Source of the DNA: Siniperca chuatsi
Lineage: Eukaryota; Chordata; Actinopteri; Centrarchiformes; Sinipercidae
NCBI RefSeq assembly: GCF_020085105.1
Contig: NC_058057.1
Span: 28,946,542-29,010,541, forward strand
Direction of reading: 5' to 3'
Length of the DNA stretch: 64,000 nucleotides
The notes beneath the pieces are model-generated. The model was not told where the DNA came from, did no database searches, and saw only the letters and a list, made by a program, of their open reading frames with translations. The translations under genes and the position numbers were made by a program. Shown piece after piece: positions 11,257-22,150 of this stretch (within the stretch, counting starts at the first letter, position 1; every line of letters begins with the position of its first letter).

Positions 11257-11519
11257 GAGCTTCGTGCAGCTGAACTGAACTCACCGACAGCAGGAAGCCT
11301 CTTAACAGAAAACAATAGAATCCAGTCTGGCGGCTGGAAACACGATGGAGCCGTTAGTCTTCAGCTTTATTTTCCCGTTAGGATGCATTTTCCTCTAACT
11401 ATATAATCAAATATAAACTTTTATTTAAACGGTTTATCATTAAATACTCATTACTGATCATAGAAAAGATTCGGATCAGTGTTTTTGGTGGTTTGTTTTC
11501 TTCTTGCGGCGCGGCGCGG

Positions 11520-11527
11520 TGACGTCA
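11520..11527. promoter_or_regulatory. CRE palindrome in the xrcc3 upstream region
   Basis: TGACGTCA lies in a GC-rich stretch (GCGGCGCGGTGACGTCACTAGG) about 380 bp upstream of the xrcc3 ATG. A TGACGT half-site lies near 11752. A promoter role is inferred from position and composition only. Confidence 0.4.
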
Positions 11528-11905
11528 CTAGGTCCGGAGATCGCGCGGGGGAGTTTCTTGATTGATGACGGAAATATTAAACTGTTGGTATTTTATAACT
11601 AGAACCATGAACGCAGATCTTTAATTTTTAAAGCCGGGTATAGTTATATTTGTAACTGTACAATGTCATAAAACTGACTTCATTTTACATTTAAACCCGG
11701 AAGTGTTCGCCCCCACAGACCCGGCTAAATGGTTCCAACCGGCGGTGCGTGATGACGTCTCGTATTCGGGCGGGTAGCTTTGTGTGTGAAACTCTTCGAA
11801 GAGCCAAATAAACAGATTTATATCTAAATAAAAACAGTTTTTCTGACTTTGTGACCTTCACCGTGACTGAAGCAGCAGCGGTGACAGTATGTGCTCAGCG
11901 GGGAG

Positions 11906-13619
11906 ATGGACTGGGATCAGCTGGAGCTCAACCCGAAGATCATCGCAGCCGTGAGGGGAGGTAAGAGCCGCTGCTCCAGACTCCATTCAGAAATGTGACA
12001 CTTTTATAGATCGCTTACCGTCAAATGTAGTGACCTTATCGAACATAACTTAACACCTTCTCTTAGACTATGTGTTTTAGCAGTACCATCGGCATTTAAT
12101 TAGATAACGGGATGTTCTGTGCGTCAAAGTTTCCTCCAGATGGCCGAAAGTCCTAAAACGTTCAAGGTACGGCCGACTTTAAAAGATTTTGTATGGAGTT
12201 CCTTTTATTTGTTGTGAAAGCTGAACTGTAGTGATTTAGTAAATAGGTGCCAGTGTATAGAGAGCGCTGTGCCAGACTCCATTGAGATAAACCACAGTTT
12301 AATGTTTCATCGCTTATTGACAAATGTACCGTTATAGAACATAACACAATTTCTAAACTAAATGTTTTAGTTGTACTATCGGCGTATATACTTCATATAA
12401 CCGACACATTTCTTTACCCCGATAGACACAAGATAATGTGTCTATACCCAGTTGTGAAATATAAGCTGTCTGCTCCTCTTTTGTGTTTGTTTTTATTCTT
12501 ATTCATATTATCATTCCCATGGCCACCGTGTTTTCCCCTCCAGCTAAACTGAAGTCTGTCAGAGAGGTGTTGTGTGTTTCTGGCCCGGACCTGCAGAGGC
12601 TCACCGGCCTGTCCCGCTCAGACATCCAGCAGCTGCTCACCGCCGCAGCCACCGCCTGCAGACGACACCCTCCTATCCCAGGTCAGATCGGCGAAGGTGC
12701 AGTCTGATTGGACGTCAAGGCCTGATGTCACAGCGCGCATTAACCTGTGTGTTTTTGTGTCTGCAGCCCTCCTGCTCCATCGTGGAGCGTGTCGCAGGCT
12801 CGAGTCCGGCCTCAGACTCAGCGTTGGGTGTCCTGTACTGGACGAGCTGCTGAGGGGGGGTCTTCCTGTGGGGGGCGTCACCGAGCTGTCCGGAGAGAGC
12901 GGAGCAGGGAAGACTCAGCTGGCCCTGCAGCTCTGTCTGTCTGTCCAGTACCCAACGCAGCACGGAGGACTGAACTCAGGTCGGTGAGCGCACCGTTGTG
13001 ACTCCACCAGGGCTTTTGTTTATGAATCGGCAAACTGTCCGATCGATCAGCTGACGAATCAATAAGCAGATGCCCCGCCTGTGTGGAGCGTTTGTGCTGT
13101 AACATGGAGTCTGTGTTTACAGGAGCCGTGTATATCTGCACCGAGGACTCGTTTCCCATCAGACGTCTGCAGCAGCTGATCAGAGAGCAGTCCCGTCTGC
13201 GTTCTGACGTCCCCCCGTCGCTGACCAGCAGCCTCCAGTTCAGTGACGGCGTTTACATCGAGCACGCTGCTGATCTCGTGAGTCTGCCCCGCTGACCTCT
13301 GATCAGTGAGTGAGGCTGGCTGACTGACAGGCTGACAGGTGGTGTGTTTACCTGCAGGACTCCCTGCAGGTGTGTCTCTCCCGCCGTGTCCCCCTTCTGC
13401 TGGCTCGGGGTCTGGTCCGGCTCCTGGTGGTCGACTCGGTGGCGGCTCTGTTCAGGTCTGAGTTCCAGGCTGCTGATTGGCTGGAGAGGACCAAACAGCT
13501 GCTCACCTTCTCCTCCACATTGCACCACCTGAGCCACGAGTTCACCACACCTGTCCTCTGTATCAACCAGGTAACACACACACACACACACACACACACC
13601 TGTCCTCTGTATCAACCAG

Positions 13620-13650
<31 letters not shown>

Positions 13651-13670
13651 CTGTCCTCTGTATCAACCAG

Positions 13671-13707
<37 letters not shown>

Positions 13708-13725
13708 GTCCTCTGTATCAACCAG

Positions 13726-13778
<53 letters not shown>

Positions 13779-13796
13779 GTCCTCTGTATCAACCAG

Positions 13797-13833
<37 letters not shown>

Positions 13834-15767
13834 GTCCTCTGTATCAACCAGGTAACACACACACACACACACACACCTGTCCTCTGTATCAACCAGGTAA
13901 CACACACACACACCTGTCCTCTGTATCAACCAGGTAACACACACACACACCTGTCCTCTGTATCAACCAGGTAACACACACACACACCTGTCCTCTGTAT
14001 CAACCAGGTAACACACACACACACCTGTCCTCTGTATCAACCAGGTAACACACACACACACCTGTCCTCTGTATCAACCAGGTAACACACACACACACCT
14101 ATCCTCTGTATCAACCAGGTAACACACACACCTGTCTGCTGACATCATGGCACAGCTGCTGGTGTCAGTGGTTTTGTTGGGATTCAGAGACCGGGCTCCT
14201 GGTCCAGTATGCCCAACAGCTGGCCCTCTCCTTAACGTTGTGCTGCCAGGTGAGTGAAGCGCGTTCAGTCTGCAGAAGGAATCCCCTCCCAGGTGGGACC
14301 AGAACTGTCTGAGTCCAGGATGACTGTGCAGGGGAACTTCATTTCTGTCTGGCTGCAGTAGGTGCTGACCGGTCCATATGACCGGTCCAGGGGGGTCTGG
14401 ACCAGCCAGTGCAGGAGCCCAGTACAGTAGTAGAACTTTATTTGCCCCCAGAGGGGCAGTTGGTGCTGCAGCAGTAAAAACAGCAATAACACACAATATC
14501 AACCAACACACAGCAATTAAATCTCGCTTTACAAGATTAGTTGTTAGTTAGGTGTTTGCAGTCTGCGTCCTTGTGCTTCAAACGGGGACGGACCACAGAG
14601 GACCTGCAGGACCTGCAGGACCACAGGGATGGCGGCCTCGGCAGACTTCGTATCGCTGATGCCAGTGATGTTTAAATCTTCACTGGAAGAAGTTCAACAA
14701 CATTTTGACTGAAAGCTGCACTAAAAACTAATCAGAAAAAGTAGCTCAACACACTGAAGCTTCTTGACATTAAAAACCTTTTACTATTATAATAAACAAA
14801 TCAGCTTGTTGCTTTGCGGTGTAATGTGTCAGCAGCGCAGCTCCAGGCCGTCGGTCCGCCTCCGCGTCTCACGAGTTTAATCTCCAACATTTGAATTGTT
14901 TGTGTTTCAGGTGACGGATGTTTTCAGCAGCTCCGACCACCGTTTGGGGTAAAAACAACTGAATGTTTCTTTTCTTCAACAAACCCTTGTTCAGTGTGAG
15001 AATCTAAAAAACAGGGTTCCCACGGGTCATTGAAATCCTTGAAAGTTTGTGAATTTGAGGGGGGGAAATCAAGGCCTTGAAAATTTTTGAAAATAGGTAT
15101 AAATAGACATGGGTCATTGAAAGTGCTTGAATTTATATAATTTGTGCAAGAATAACAATTGAAGGTCTTGTGATATATTTTTTAACTTAAAGTAGCCTGG
15201 AAAGTCCTTGAAAAGTCATTGAATTTGATGTTTAAGAAGGTGTGGGAACCATGGTACGTTTAAGTGCAGCTCAGAGGAAACTGAACTCCACTCGGATTTG
15301 AATCAAAATAAAGACAGAAACTGTAAAACATGTCTGAGCAGCTTCTTCGTGCCAAACATCACTTCTTTGTGCTTCTAGATCAAAGTTAGATCCGTTTTTA
15401 AACCGGAGTCTGTAAACATTTTACTTTATTTAAGAAAAGTATTAAAATTATTATTTGAAGAGACATCTGAAGAAATTCTTTACAGATGTATTCATTTGAA
15501 AACAATCCTACAGAAATATTCATTATTTTATTTCTTTATCACAGCCCTCTGTCCTCCAGCGTGTCACCGGCTCTGGGGTTGGCCTGGGCCAATCAGGTGA
15601 TGGTTCGGCTAATGATGCGGCGCCTTCAGGTGATTGTTGCCCGTGGCGACCAGCGCAGCGCCCTCCGCAGGCTGGAGGTGGTGTTTGCTCCTCATCTCGC
15701 CCGAGACGGACGAGATGCCGCCGTCTGGAGGGAGGGGGTCCAAGGAGTCACGAACTCTGACAGTTAG
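11906..15767 (+). CDS. xrcc3: DNA repair protein XRCC3 (RAD51 paralogue)
   Basis: Seven coding exons join in frame: 11906-11960, 12544-12681, 12767-12979, 13123-13277, 13358-13570, 14911-14948 and 15560-15767. They give 339 aa, against 346 in human. The protein starts [18 protein letters not shown]. Walker A is GESGAGKT with its lysine at residue 113, the same number as in human XRCC3. Walker B is RLLVVDSV near residue 213, and [13 protein letters not shown] and the C-terminal APHL block are present. Known role: XRCC3 pairs with RAD51C (CX3 complex) and supports RAD51 filaments and Holliday-junction handling in homologous recombination. Intron 1 opens with a CCAGACTCCATTCAGAAAT motif. Exon 5 is followed by twelve copies of its own splice donor, yet the coding sequence is complete if the first donor is used. 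Intron 6 holds a hAT-like MITE. Confidence 0.95.
11976..11999 (+). repeat. Copy of the CCAGACTCCRTTCA motif in xrcc3 intron 1
   Basis: CCAGACTCCATTCAGAAATG begins 15 bases after the exon 1 donor. The same motif occurs at 8497 and 12272 and, with a G/A change, at 50428 and 50717. Confidence 0.6.
12187..12290. repeat. Second hairpin repeat, in xrcc3 intron 1
   Basis: TTTTGTATGGAGTT (12187-12200) and the inverted partner around 12271-12290 (GCCAGACTCCATTGAGATAA) flank about 70 bp. The segment 12261-12282 is identical to 8486-8507, so the two hairpins belong to one repeat family. Confidence 0.6.
13571..14118 (+). repeat. Minisatellite made of the xrcc3 exon 5 splice donor
   Basis: After the real donor (exon end 13570), the last 21 exonic bases plus GTAA and a CA run are repeated. 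Exon-like ends fall at 13619, 13670, 13725, 13796, 13851, 13896, 13933, 13970, 14007, 14044, 14081 and 14118. The first six units vary from 45 to 71 bp because the CA run varies; the last six are each exactly 37 bp. Every copy keeps CAACCAG|GTAAC, a full donor site. The copy ending at 14118 begins CTATCC, not CTGTCC. Confidence 0.97.
14119..14910. other. Remainder of xrcc3 intron 5
   Basis: Between the donor array and exon 6. Around 14420-14500 the sequence AGAACTTTATTTGCCCCCAGAGGGG resembles the antisense end of a dispersed fish retroelement, but no class can be fixed. No coding exon was seen. Confidence 0.4.
15012..15252. mobile_element. hAT-like MITE in xrcc3 intron 6
   Basis: The left end CAGGGTTCCCAC (15012-15023) is matched at 10 of 12 positions by the inverted right end GTGGGAACCATG. 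The interior is rich in repeated TTGAAAGTCCTTGAAAAGTC-type strings. CAGGG ends are typical of hAT elements. No 8-bp duplication was recognised. Confidence 0.55.

Positions 15768-15769
<2 letters not shown>

Positions 15770-15805
<36 letters not shown>
15770..15805. repeat. (TA)n microsatellite after the xrcc3 stop codon
   Basis: Pure AT dinucleotide run that begins three bases after the TAG at 15765-15767, in the 3' UTR. It is flanked by AGATT and AATCT, so the whole segment is palindromic. Confidence 0.9.
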
Positions 15806-15807
<2 letters not shown>

Positions 15808-16240
15808 CTATCAGATGTTACTTTTTGAATCTTTATATACACTATATGGCCAAAAGTGTATGGACAGTTTATCATGCTGCCTTATTTAACTGAGCACCTC
15901 AGGGTTAAAATGGCAGTTTTCAAATGGAAGTTCTGTACTGGCTTTTTTAAGAAAAACCAGAATGAACTGATCTGAGAACAGTCTAATGATGCAAACAGTA
16001 TATTTACTACAGTACTGAACTGATGTACAACTCCGAGTAGACTGCATGTAATATTGTCACCTCCCAGATCTCCGTGTCGTCGTAGATGTCAGCTGATCAT
16101 TCTGTTAGTAATACTTAATATTCTGAATGCAGGACTTCTACTTGTATCGCAGTATTAGTACATTGTGGTACTACTACCGTCACGTCAGTATCGGAGTACT
16201 TCTTCCTCTGTATAACTCTATTGTCTTCGTGTGTTCAGAT

Positions 16241-16246
16241 AATAAA
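16241..16246 (+). terminator. Candidate xrcc3 poly(A) signal
   Basis: AATAAA about 470 bases after the stop codon. Another AATAAA follows near 16435. Whichever is used, the 3' UTR would include the TA repeat. Confidence 0.45.
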
Positions 16247-16480
16247 ACAGCAGTTTGACAAAGTCATCTAAGCTCATGGCTTCACTTACTAGCTTTTTCT
16301 AGAGCTGTCAACCACATCTCACTGTCTTCATCAGCAGATCATTTTCATGGAGTTTTAATTGTCAGCTTCGTTTTCAGATGTATTTGATTTATTGTGATCA
16401 GAATGAAATTCTTTCTCAATCAATTTCTTTGCTAAAATAAAAAACCCAGCTTTTTATTTTATTTTGTTTTATATGGATCC

Positions 16481-18098
16481 TACTCTATTACTCTACTCTA
16501 TTACTCTATTCTATTCTATTACTCTACTATATTACTCTATTCTTTTACTCTATTACTCTACTCTATTACTCTTACTCTTTTTCTCTATTCTTTTACTCTA
16601 TTACTCTACTCTATTACTCTATTCTTTTACTCTATTACTCTACTATATTACTCTATTCTTTTACTCTATTACTCTACTCTATTACTCTTACTCTTTTTCT
16701 CTATTCTTTTACTCTATTACTCTACTCTATTACTCCATTACTCTTTTCTCTATTACTCCCATTACTCTACTCTATTACTCTACTCTATTACTCTACTCTA
16801 CTCTATTACTCTACTATATTACTCTATTCTTTTACTCTATTACTCTACTCTATTACTCTACTCTATTACTCTATTCTTTTACTCTATTACTCTACTCTAT
16901 TACTCTATTCTTTTACTCTATTACTCTACTCTATTACTCTACTCTATTCTATTACTCTACTCTATTACTCTATTCTTTTACTCTATTACTCTATTCTTTT
17001 ACTCTATTACTCTTTTTCTCTATTCTTTTACTCTATTACTCTACTCTTTTTCTCTATTACTCTACTCTATTACTCTATTCTTTTACTCTATTACTCTACT
17101 ATATTACTCTATTCTTTTACTCTATTACTCTACTCTATTACTCTTACTCTTTTTCTCTATTCTTTTACTCTATTACTCTACTCTATTACTCTATTACTCT
17201 TTTTCTCTATTCTTTTACTCTATTACTCTACTCTATTACTCTACTCTATTACTCTACTCTATTCTATTACTCTACTATATTACTCTATTCTTTTACTCTA
17301 TTACTCTACTCTATTACTCTACTCTATTACTCTATTCTTTTACTCTATTACTCTACTCTATTACTCTATTCTTTTACTCTATTACTCTACTCTATTACTC
17401 TACTCTATTCTATTACTCTACTCTATTACTCTATTCTTTTACTCTATTACTCTATTCTTTTACTCTATTACTCTTTTTCTCTATTCTTTTACTCTATTAC
17501 TCTACTCTTTTTCTCTATTACTCTACTCTATTACTCTATTCTTTTACTCTATTACTCTATTCTTTTACTCTATTACTCTATTCTTTTTCTCTATTCTTTT
17601 ACTCTATTACTCTACTCTATTACTCTACTCTATTCTATTACTCTACTATATTACTCTATTCTTTTACTCTATTACTCTACTCTATTACTCTACTCTATTA
17701 CTCTACTCTATTCTATTACTCTACTCTATTACTCTATTCTTTTACTCTATTACTCTTTTTCTCTATTCTTTTACTCTATTACTCTACTCTTTTTCTCTAT
17801 TACTCTACTCTATTACTCTATTCTTTTACTCTATTACTCTATTCTTTTACTCTACTCTTTTACTCTATTACTCTACTCTATTACTCTACTCTTTTTCTCT
17901 ATTCTTTTACTCTATTACTCTACTCTATTACTCTATTCTTTTACTCTATTACTCTATTCTTTTACTCTATTACTCTATTCTTTTACTCTACTCTTTTACT
18001 CTATTACTCTACTCTATTACTCTACTCTTTTTCTCTATTCTTTTACTCTATTACTCTACTCTATTACTCTATTCTTTTACTCTATTACTCTACTATAT
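16481..18098. repeat. 1.6 kb TACTCTATTCTTT satellite-like array without G
   Basis: About 1.6 kb built from TACTC, TATTC, TATTA and CTTTTA words in changing order. Longer blocks such as ATTCTTTTACTCTATTACTC recur many times, so there is a higher-order period. I find no G on the plus strand over the whole array. One frame stays open for about 540 codons as a Leu/Tyr/Ser/Thr/Phe polymer; this follows from the composition and is not a gene. Confidence 0.95.
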
Positions 18099-19540
18099 TA
18101 GACTCAGTAGGCGATTTGTTAATTTTTAACGGGGGATGTCCCCCCCATGCAACATGCAAATGAGCGTCATCTGGCGACGTTTAGCGACTTATAGAGCTAG
18201 TGCTAACTACTTTCACTGGAAAAGAGGTGGCAACACTGCAGAGCTGAAACTGGACTGAACTCTGGTCCTGGTTCTGGTTTCCAGCGAGCCGCAGAGTCTC
18301 AGTGGACAGGGTGCTGGAAATAAACGCAGTTTCTCAGCATCTTTTTGATTTATAAATGGTCGTACTTAAGATATATTTCTAAGGTGGAAAATGTGTTTTT
18401 TTTATGTGGGAAATGAAGCTTAGATCTGAATCTAAAATAACACCAGACCTCACGAGGAGAAGGGACTTGTATTATGGAAAGCAGTGACCGGAAGTGATGT
18501 GGGGGTCGTTTCCGGCGGCGAGCTTGACGGTGATGCGCAGCTCGTGAAGCTTCAGAGCAGAAAGACGTCTGATCAGAAATCAAAGATCGAAGATCAGCAG
18601 AAGGTCAGTGAGTGTTTGTTTGTTTCCGGTTGTTTGTTGTTTACAGCAGATCATCGTCGTCATCTGTTTACCATCGATAGTCATCAATAGCTTACATAAT
18701 CCATACACAGCGATCAGATCAAACTGGTGGAGGTTATTACTGTACAGACAGCAGCAGAGACCTGATCAATAAACCTCCGATCGATCCGGATTGATCAGGA
18801 ATATTCTCAGCATCAAAACAGGAACTTTCAAATTAAAAGCCTGTTTAAAAAACGTAAACAAACAAAAGCTGCTCTGCGCTGATGTGTGCGTCATGAGATG
18901 GCCGAGGGCGTGGCCCTGGAGACGGGAAGTCTGATGATGATGATGTTATTGATCAGTTGGGCATGTTGTGATGAACGTGTCACTAACTGCATTTACAGTT
19001 TTATTAGTTATTTCATGAAAATCTGACACTAATGAAACATTTTGTGACAGTTGGCATCATGATGATGTAATGAATGGTTGATGATGACAAACTCATACAA
19101 ACACATGAACTGAAGACATTTGTTCTTTTACACAGAAGAAATTAATATAAAGTTGTGAGAAACTGAACTTTACAACTGACAGCCAATCAGAGTCCAGTAC
19201 TGTGAGAGCCAGAGCAGCATGTATGGAGAGCTGATGAGGTCATTGTTTAGCTCCTTTTTCCTGTTTTACGTCAGTTAACATAATTAAATGTCGTCAGCTG
19301 GCGTTTATAAACGCAGTTGATGTTTGTGAACGCAGCTCCACGCACACTTCTACCTGCGATCTTAACGCCGTCCTGTAGAGCGACCACAACGTTTACGCTG
19401 ATGAAACAATACAAGTGAGAACATGACTGACACAAATACTTTTAAATTAGGAAGTAAAATAATTCAAATAAATCATGTGTTTTATAAAAGTGTGAGATTT
19501 TTACGTAAACAGCTGGATGGTGCAGCGCTCGCACAATGTC
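18099..19540. other. Intergenic, with one GABP/ETS-type site
   Basis: ACCGGAAGTG at 18487-18496 matches the GABPA/ETS core-promoter site. It is followed by GC-rich sequence and a possible donor (AG|GTCAGTGAG near 18603). This could be a promoter and 5' untranslated exon of an unidentified gene. No coding exon could be attached. The rest is AT-rich with a GATGATGATGAT run near 18935. Confidence 0.35.
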
Positions 19541-19544
19541 ATCT

Positions 19545-19890
19545 GAAGGCTGCTCTGGCCGGGTTGGGATGACTGGGTTGGGTTGGGTTGGCCGGATTGG
19601 GTTGGGTTGGCCGGGTTGGCCGGGTTGGGTTGACCGGGTTGGGTTGACCGGGTTGACTGGGTTGGGTTGGCCGGGTTGGGTTGACCGGGTTGACTGGGTT
19701 GGGTTGGCCGGGTTGGGTTGACCGGGTTGACTGGGTTGGGTTGACCGGATTGGGTTGGGTTGGCCGGGTTGACCGGGTTGACTGGGTTGGGTTGGCCGGG
19801 TTGGGTTGGGTTGGCCGGGTTGACTGGGTTGACTGGGTTGGGTTGGCCGGGTTGGGTTGGGTTGGCCGGGTTGGCCGAGTTGACCAGGCC
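19545..19890. repeat. GGGTTGG / CCGGGTTGACTGGG minisatellite
   Basis: About 345 bp made of GGGTTGGGTTGGCC, GGGTTGACC and GGGTTGACT words. The plus strand has many GGG runs spaced by 2-6 bases. Open frames on both strands here are repeat polymers, not genes. Confidence 0.9.
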
Positions 19891-19919
19891 CGACCTGAGC
19901 CGGGTCGTTGTCCGCTGCT

Positions 19920-22150
19920 CATCTCGCATTAGCTACAGCCAGTGTGACGCCTTCTCCGCCTCGTGTCCCACGGTGTTGCAGAGTCTCTTGCTCTGCTGTC
20001 CCCTGATGCCGACTATCTTCAGCTCCCTCCACAGGGATTGTTTCTCTTGCCAGCCTCCACTGGCAGGCACTCGGCTTTCCATCCTTTCTGGGTATACTCA
20101 TCCACCCGAGGTTGGCGGTTTCCTCTCACGGGCCTCCTCCTCCCAGAAATCCCATTAGCGATGTCAGAACTCGGTCTTGCCTCCAGCAGTATTTCCTCTC
20201 TGTCAGCGCGTCCTGCAAGAAGACAGAATATGCTCCAGGTTAGGTCACTTTCCACAGTGCTTGCAGCCCGGGTCTTCCTTCAAGCCCGCAGGTGCAGAGT
20301 TTCCGTTATCAGGTAATTACCGTTTTTTTACAGGGAAAATCTGTTGAAGTCCGACATTACGTTACGGAGGATTGAATTTCTCAACGGACCCTCTGATGTC
20401 CTCCGGCTGCTCCGCCTCGACTCTGCGATTTACAGTTTCCTGATGAACAGAAAGCTGTAGGCCCTGATCGGACAGAGCGTGTTTTGCAGGCTGCAACCCC
20501 ACAATGCAACACTGCAACGCAGCACACTGCCTTTTTTGTTGAAGCCTACAATTTAAAATTAAAATAAAGCAGTGCAGTGCGATTTTTATTGTTTCTAGGC
20601 AACCACCAAATCACCTTTACTTAGCCTAACCAACAGGTTTTGCTGTGTAGTAAACTCACAGATCTGTACCTCTTATTTAAATAAATATACATATATATGG
20701 ACAGGCGGAGGGCTGCTCCCAAACAGTAGCTAGTCAATGCTATATTTTGGGTTGGGCGTAGCCTACTGTTTATCCAACAGCCTAAAAATCTGACAGGTGT
20801 AGCTGTGAGACTTACAATGATGATGAAAGTGAGTTTAACACAAACCATGAACTGTATGCTACCAGTTAACTCTTAGTACAGTTTAATGAAACAACTTGCC
20901 CAAAATCTCAAGTACCGCACTAATTTGCATCCAGGCTGCTGTTTTCTGTTCAAATCATACAGTAGTAACTACGGTTGGTGAAATCATACAGCTCCGGGTA
21001 TCCAGCAACAGCCACCGCTAGTTTGTCCTCCGTGATTGTCATCTGATTGGACAATGGAGGAAAAAACTCCTGTGACGTCGGGTGCTTTTCTGCTCTCACC
21101 TACGGTCGAGATGTTAAGAGCGCTCCTGCAAAAACGCAAGGCGCCCAGGGCGCATTAGCAGCGCCAAAAACGCTTACTGCCTATAGAAAACAATTGGAAT
21201 AAGACGCCTCTCACTGCGAAAAGCGCGCTCTGTCTGATCGCAGCTTTTCTTGTTGCTAAAGTAAGTTAACTGCTAACTAAGCAAAGTTGTCGACTCGCTA
21301 GTTTTTTATCATAAGTAACGTAATCACAACAAATGCACGTGTAATGCTGTCCATATTTACGACAGCGGTGTATATACGGGAATTGCACTGTGAAACTGGG
21401 GGCGCCAAATCGCAAAAAAATACCATTTCTTGCATATGTTGCTTTAAGCTCAATAAACACTGAAAATACTTAACCTGAATTTCTCCCATTTGTCCGGGAC
21501 ATTGAAATCTTCCAGGACACGTGGACCGGCACCAAGCGGGTTTTTCTAACGGAAACCCTGCCCAGGTGACTAGATGTGTGGGGCTTGGAAGGACGTCATA
21601 GACACTGTGGAAAAGGAATCTTGTTCTGCTAGTCTCCATTGACCACATGTCCCCTCTTGTGATCTTCCTTCCCTTCCGACTGCGTCCATTTCCCTCGCTG
21701 CCTCTTCCAACTGCCTTCGCCAGCCTTCCCTCCGCTACCATGTGTCAGATTTCTGACTGCACCAGCTCCCTCCTCTCCCTTGGTTTAGCCTTTCCCCAGC
21801 TTGGCCGCCGGATGTATCCGACTCCCAATCGTCCAGTCACTACAGCCCCCACGACGCCCTTGCGGTGCAACCTGGACTCTGCCTCTTTCACTGCTGTCGT
21901 AGCTGACCATTTCCATCCTGTGCGGACTTCTGTCACAGCAGTGCTGACCTTGTTGTCCTTGCAGTCACGCAGGAGTAGCACTTGTCTTGCTTTGGTGACC
22001 TGAAACTCCTCGACTACTCCCCTGAACGGGACTTGGAGCTTTGTCCCTGAGCTATAGATGTTAATGCTACTGAAGCTTTTTGGGACCCCTAGCCATCTTC
22101 TCAGGTGTTCCTCTCCGTAGCCTCCACCTGTCATGGGAAACTCGTACACT
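19920..22150 (-). mobile_element. Degraded non-LTR retrotransposon fragments (C-terminal half)
   Basis: Three minus-strand pieces appear in element order. From 22149 down: a segment with KGVVGAVVTGRLGVGYIRRP then SWGKAKPRERRELVQSE. Near 21660-21540: WSMETSRTRFLFHSVYDVLP then SPTHLVTWAG. From 20255 to 19930: RADREEILLEARPSSDIANG, then DEYTQKGWKAECLPVEAGKR, then out of frame HEAEKASHWL. I know this order from fish non-LTR elements whose open frame ends in a restriction-like endonuclease (R2/NeSL-type). The reading frames are broken by stops and shifts, so this is a relic. No 5' reverse transcriptase core was found. Confidence 0.5.

Noticed and set aside
13571-14118. Repeated micro-exons of xrcc3 that add protein repeats
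   Set aside because: There are no acceptor sites in front of the units, and reading through meets TAA at 13727-13729, so the copies cannot be separate coding exons.
16464-18101. A 545-codon open frame of Leu/Tyr/Ser/Thr/Phe
   Set aside because: It is the translation of a simple-sequence array lacking G on one strand. Stops are rare by composition, and no domain exists.
19501-19932. Asn-Pro-Val-Asn-Pro and Gly-Leu-Thr-Gly-Leu frames resembling structural proteins
   Set aside because: Repeat polymers from the GGGTTGG array. They run into unrelated retroelement DNA and have no splice context.
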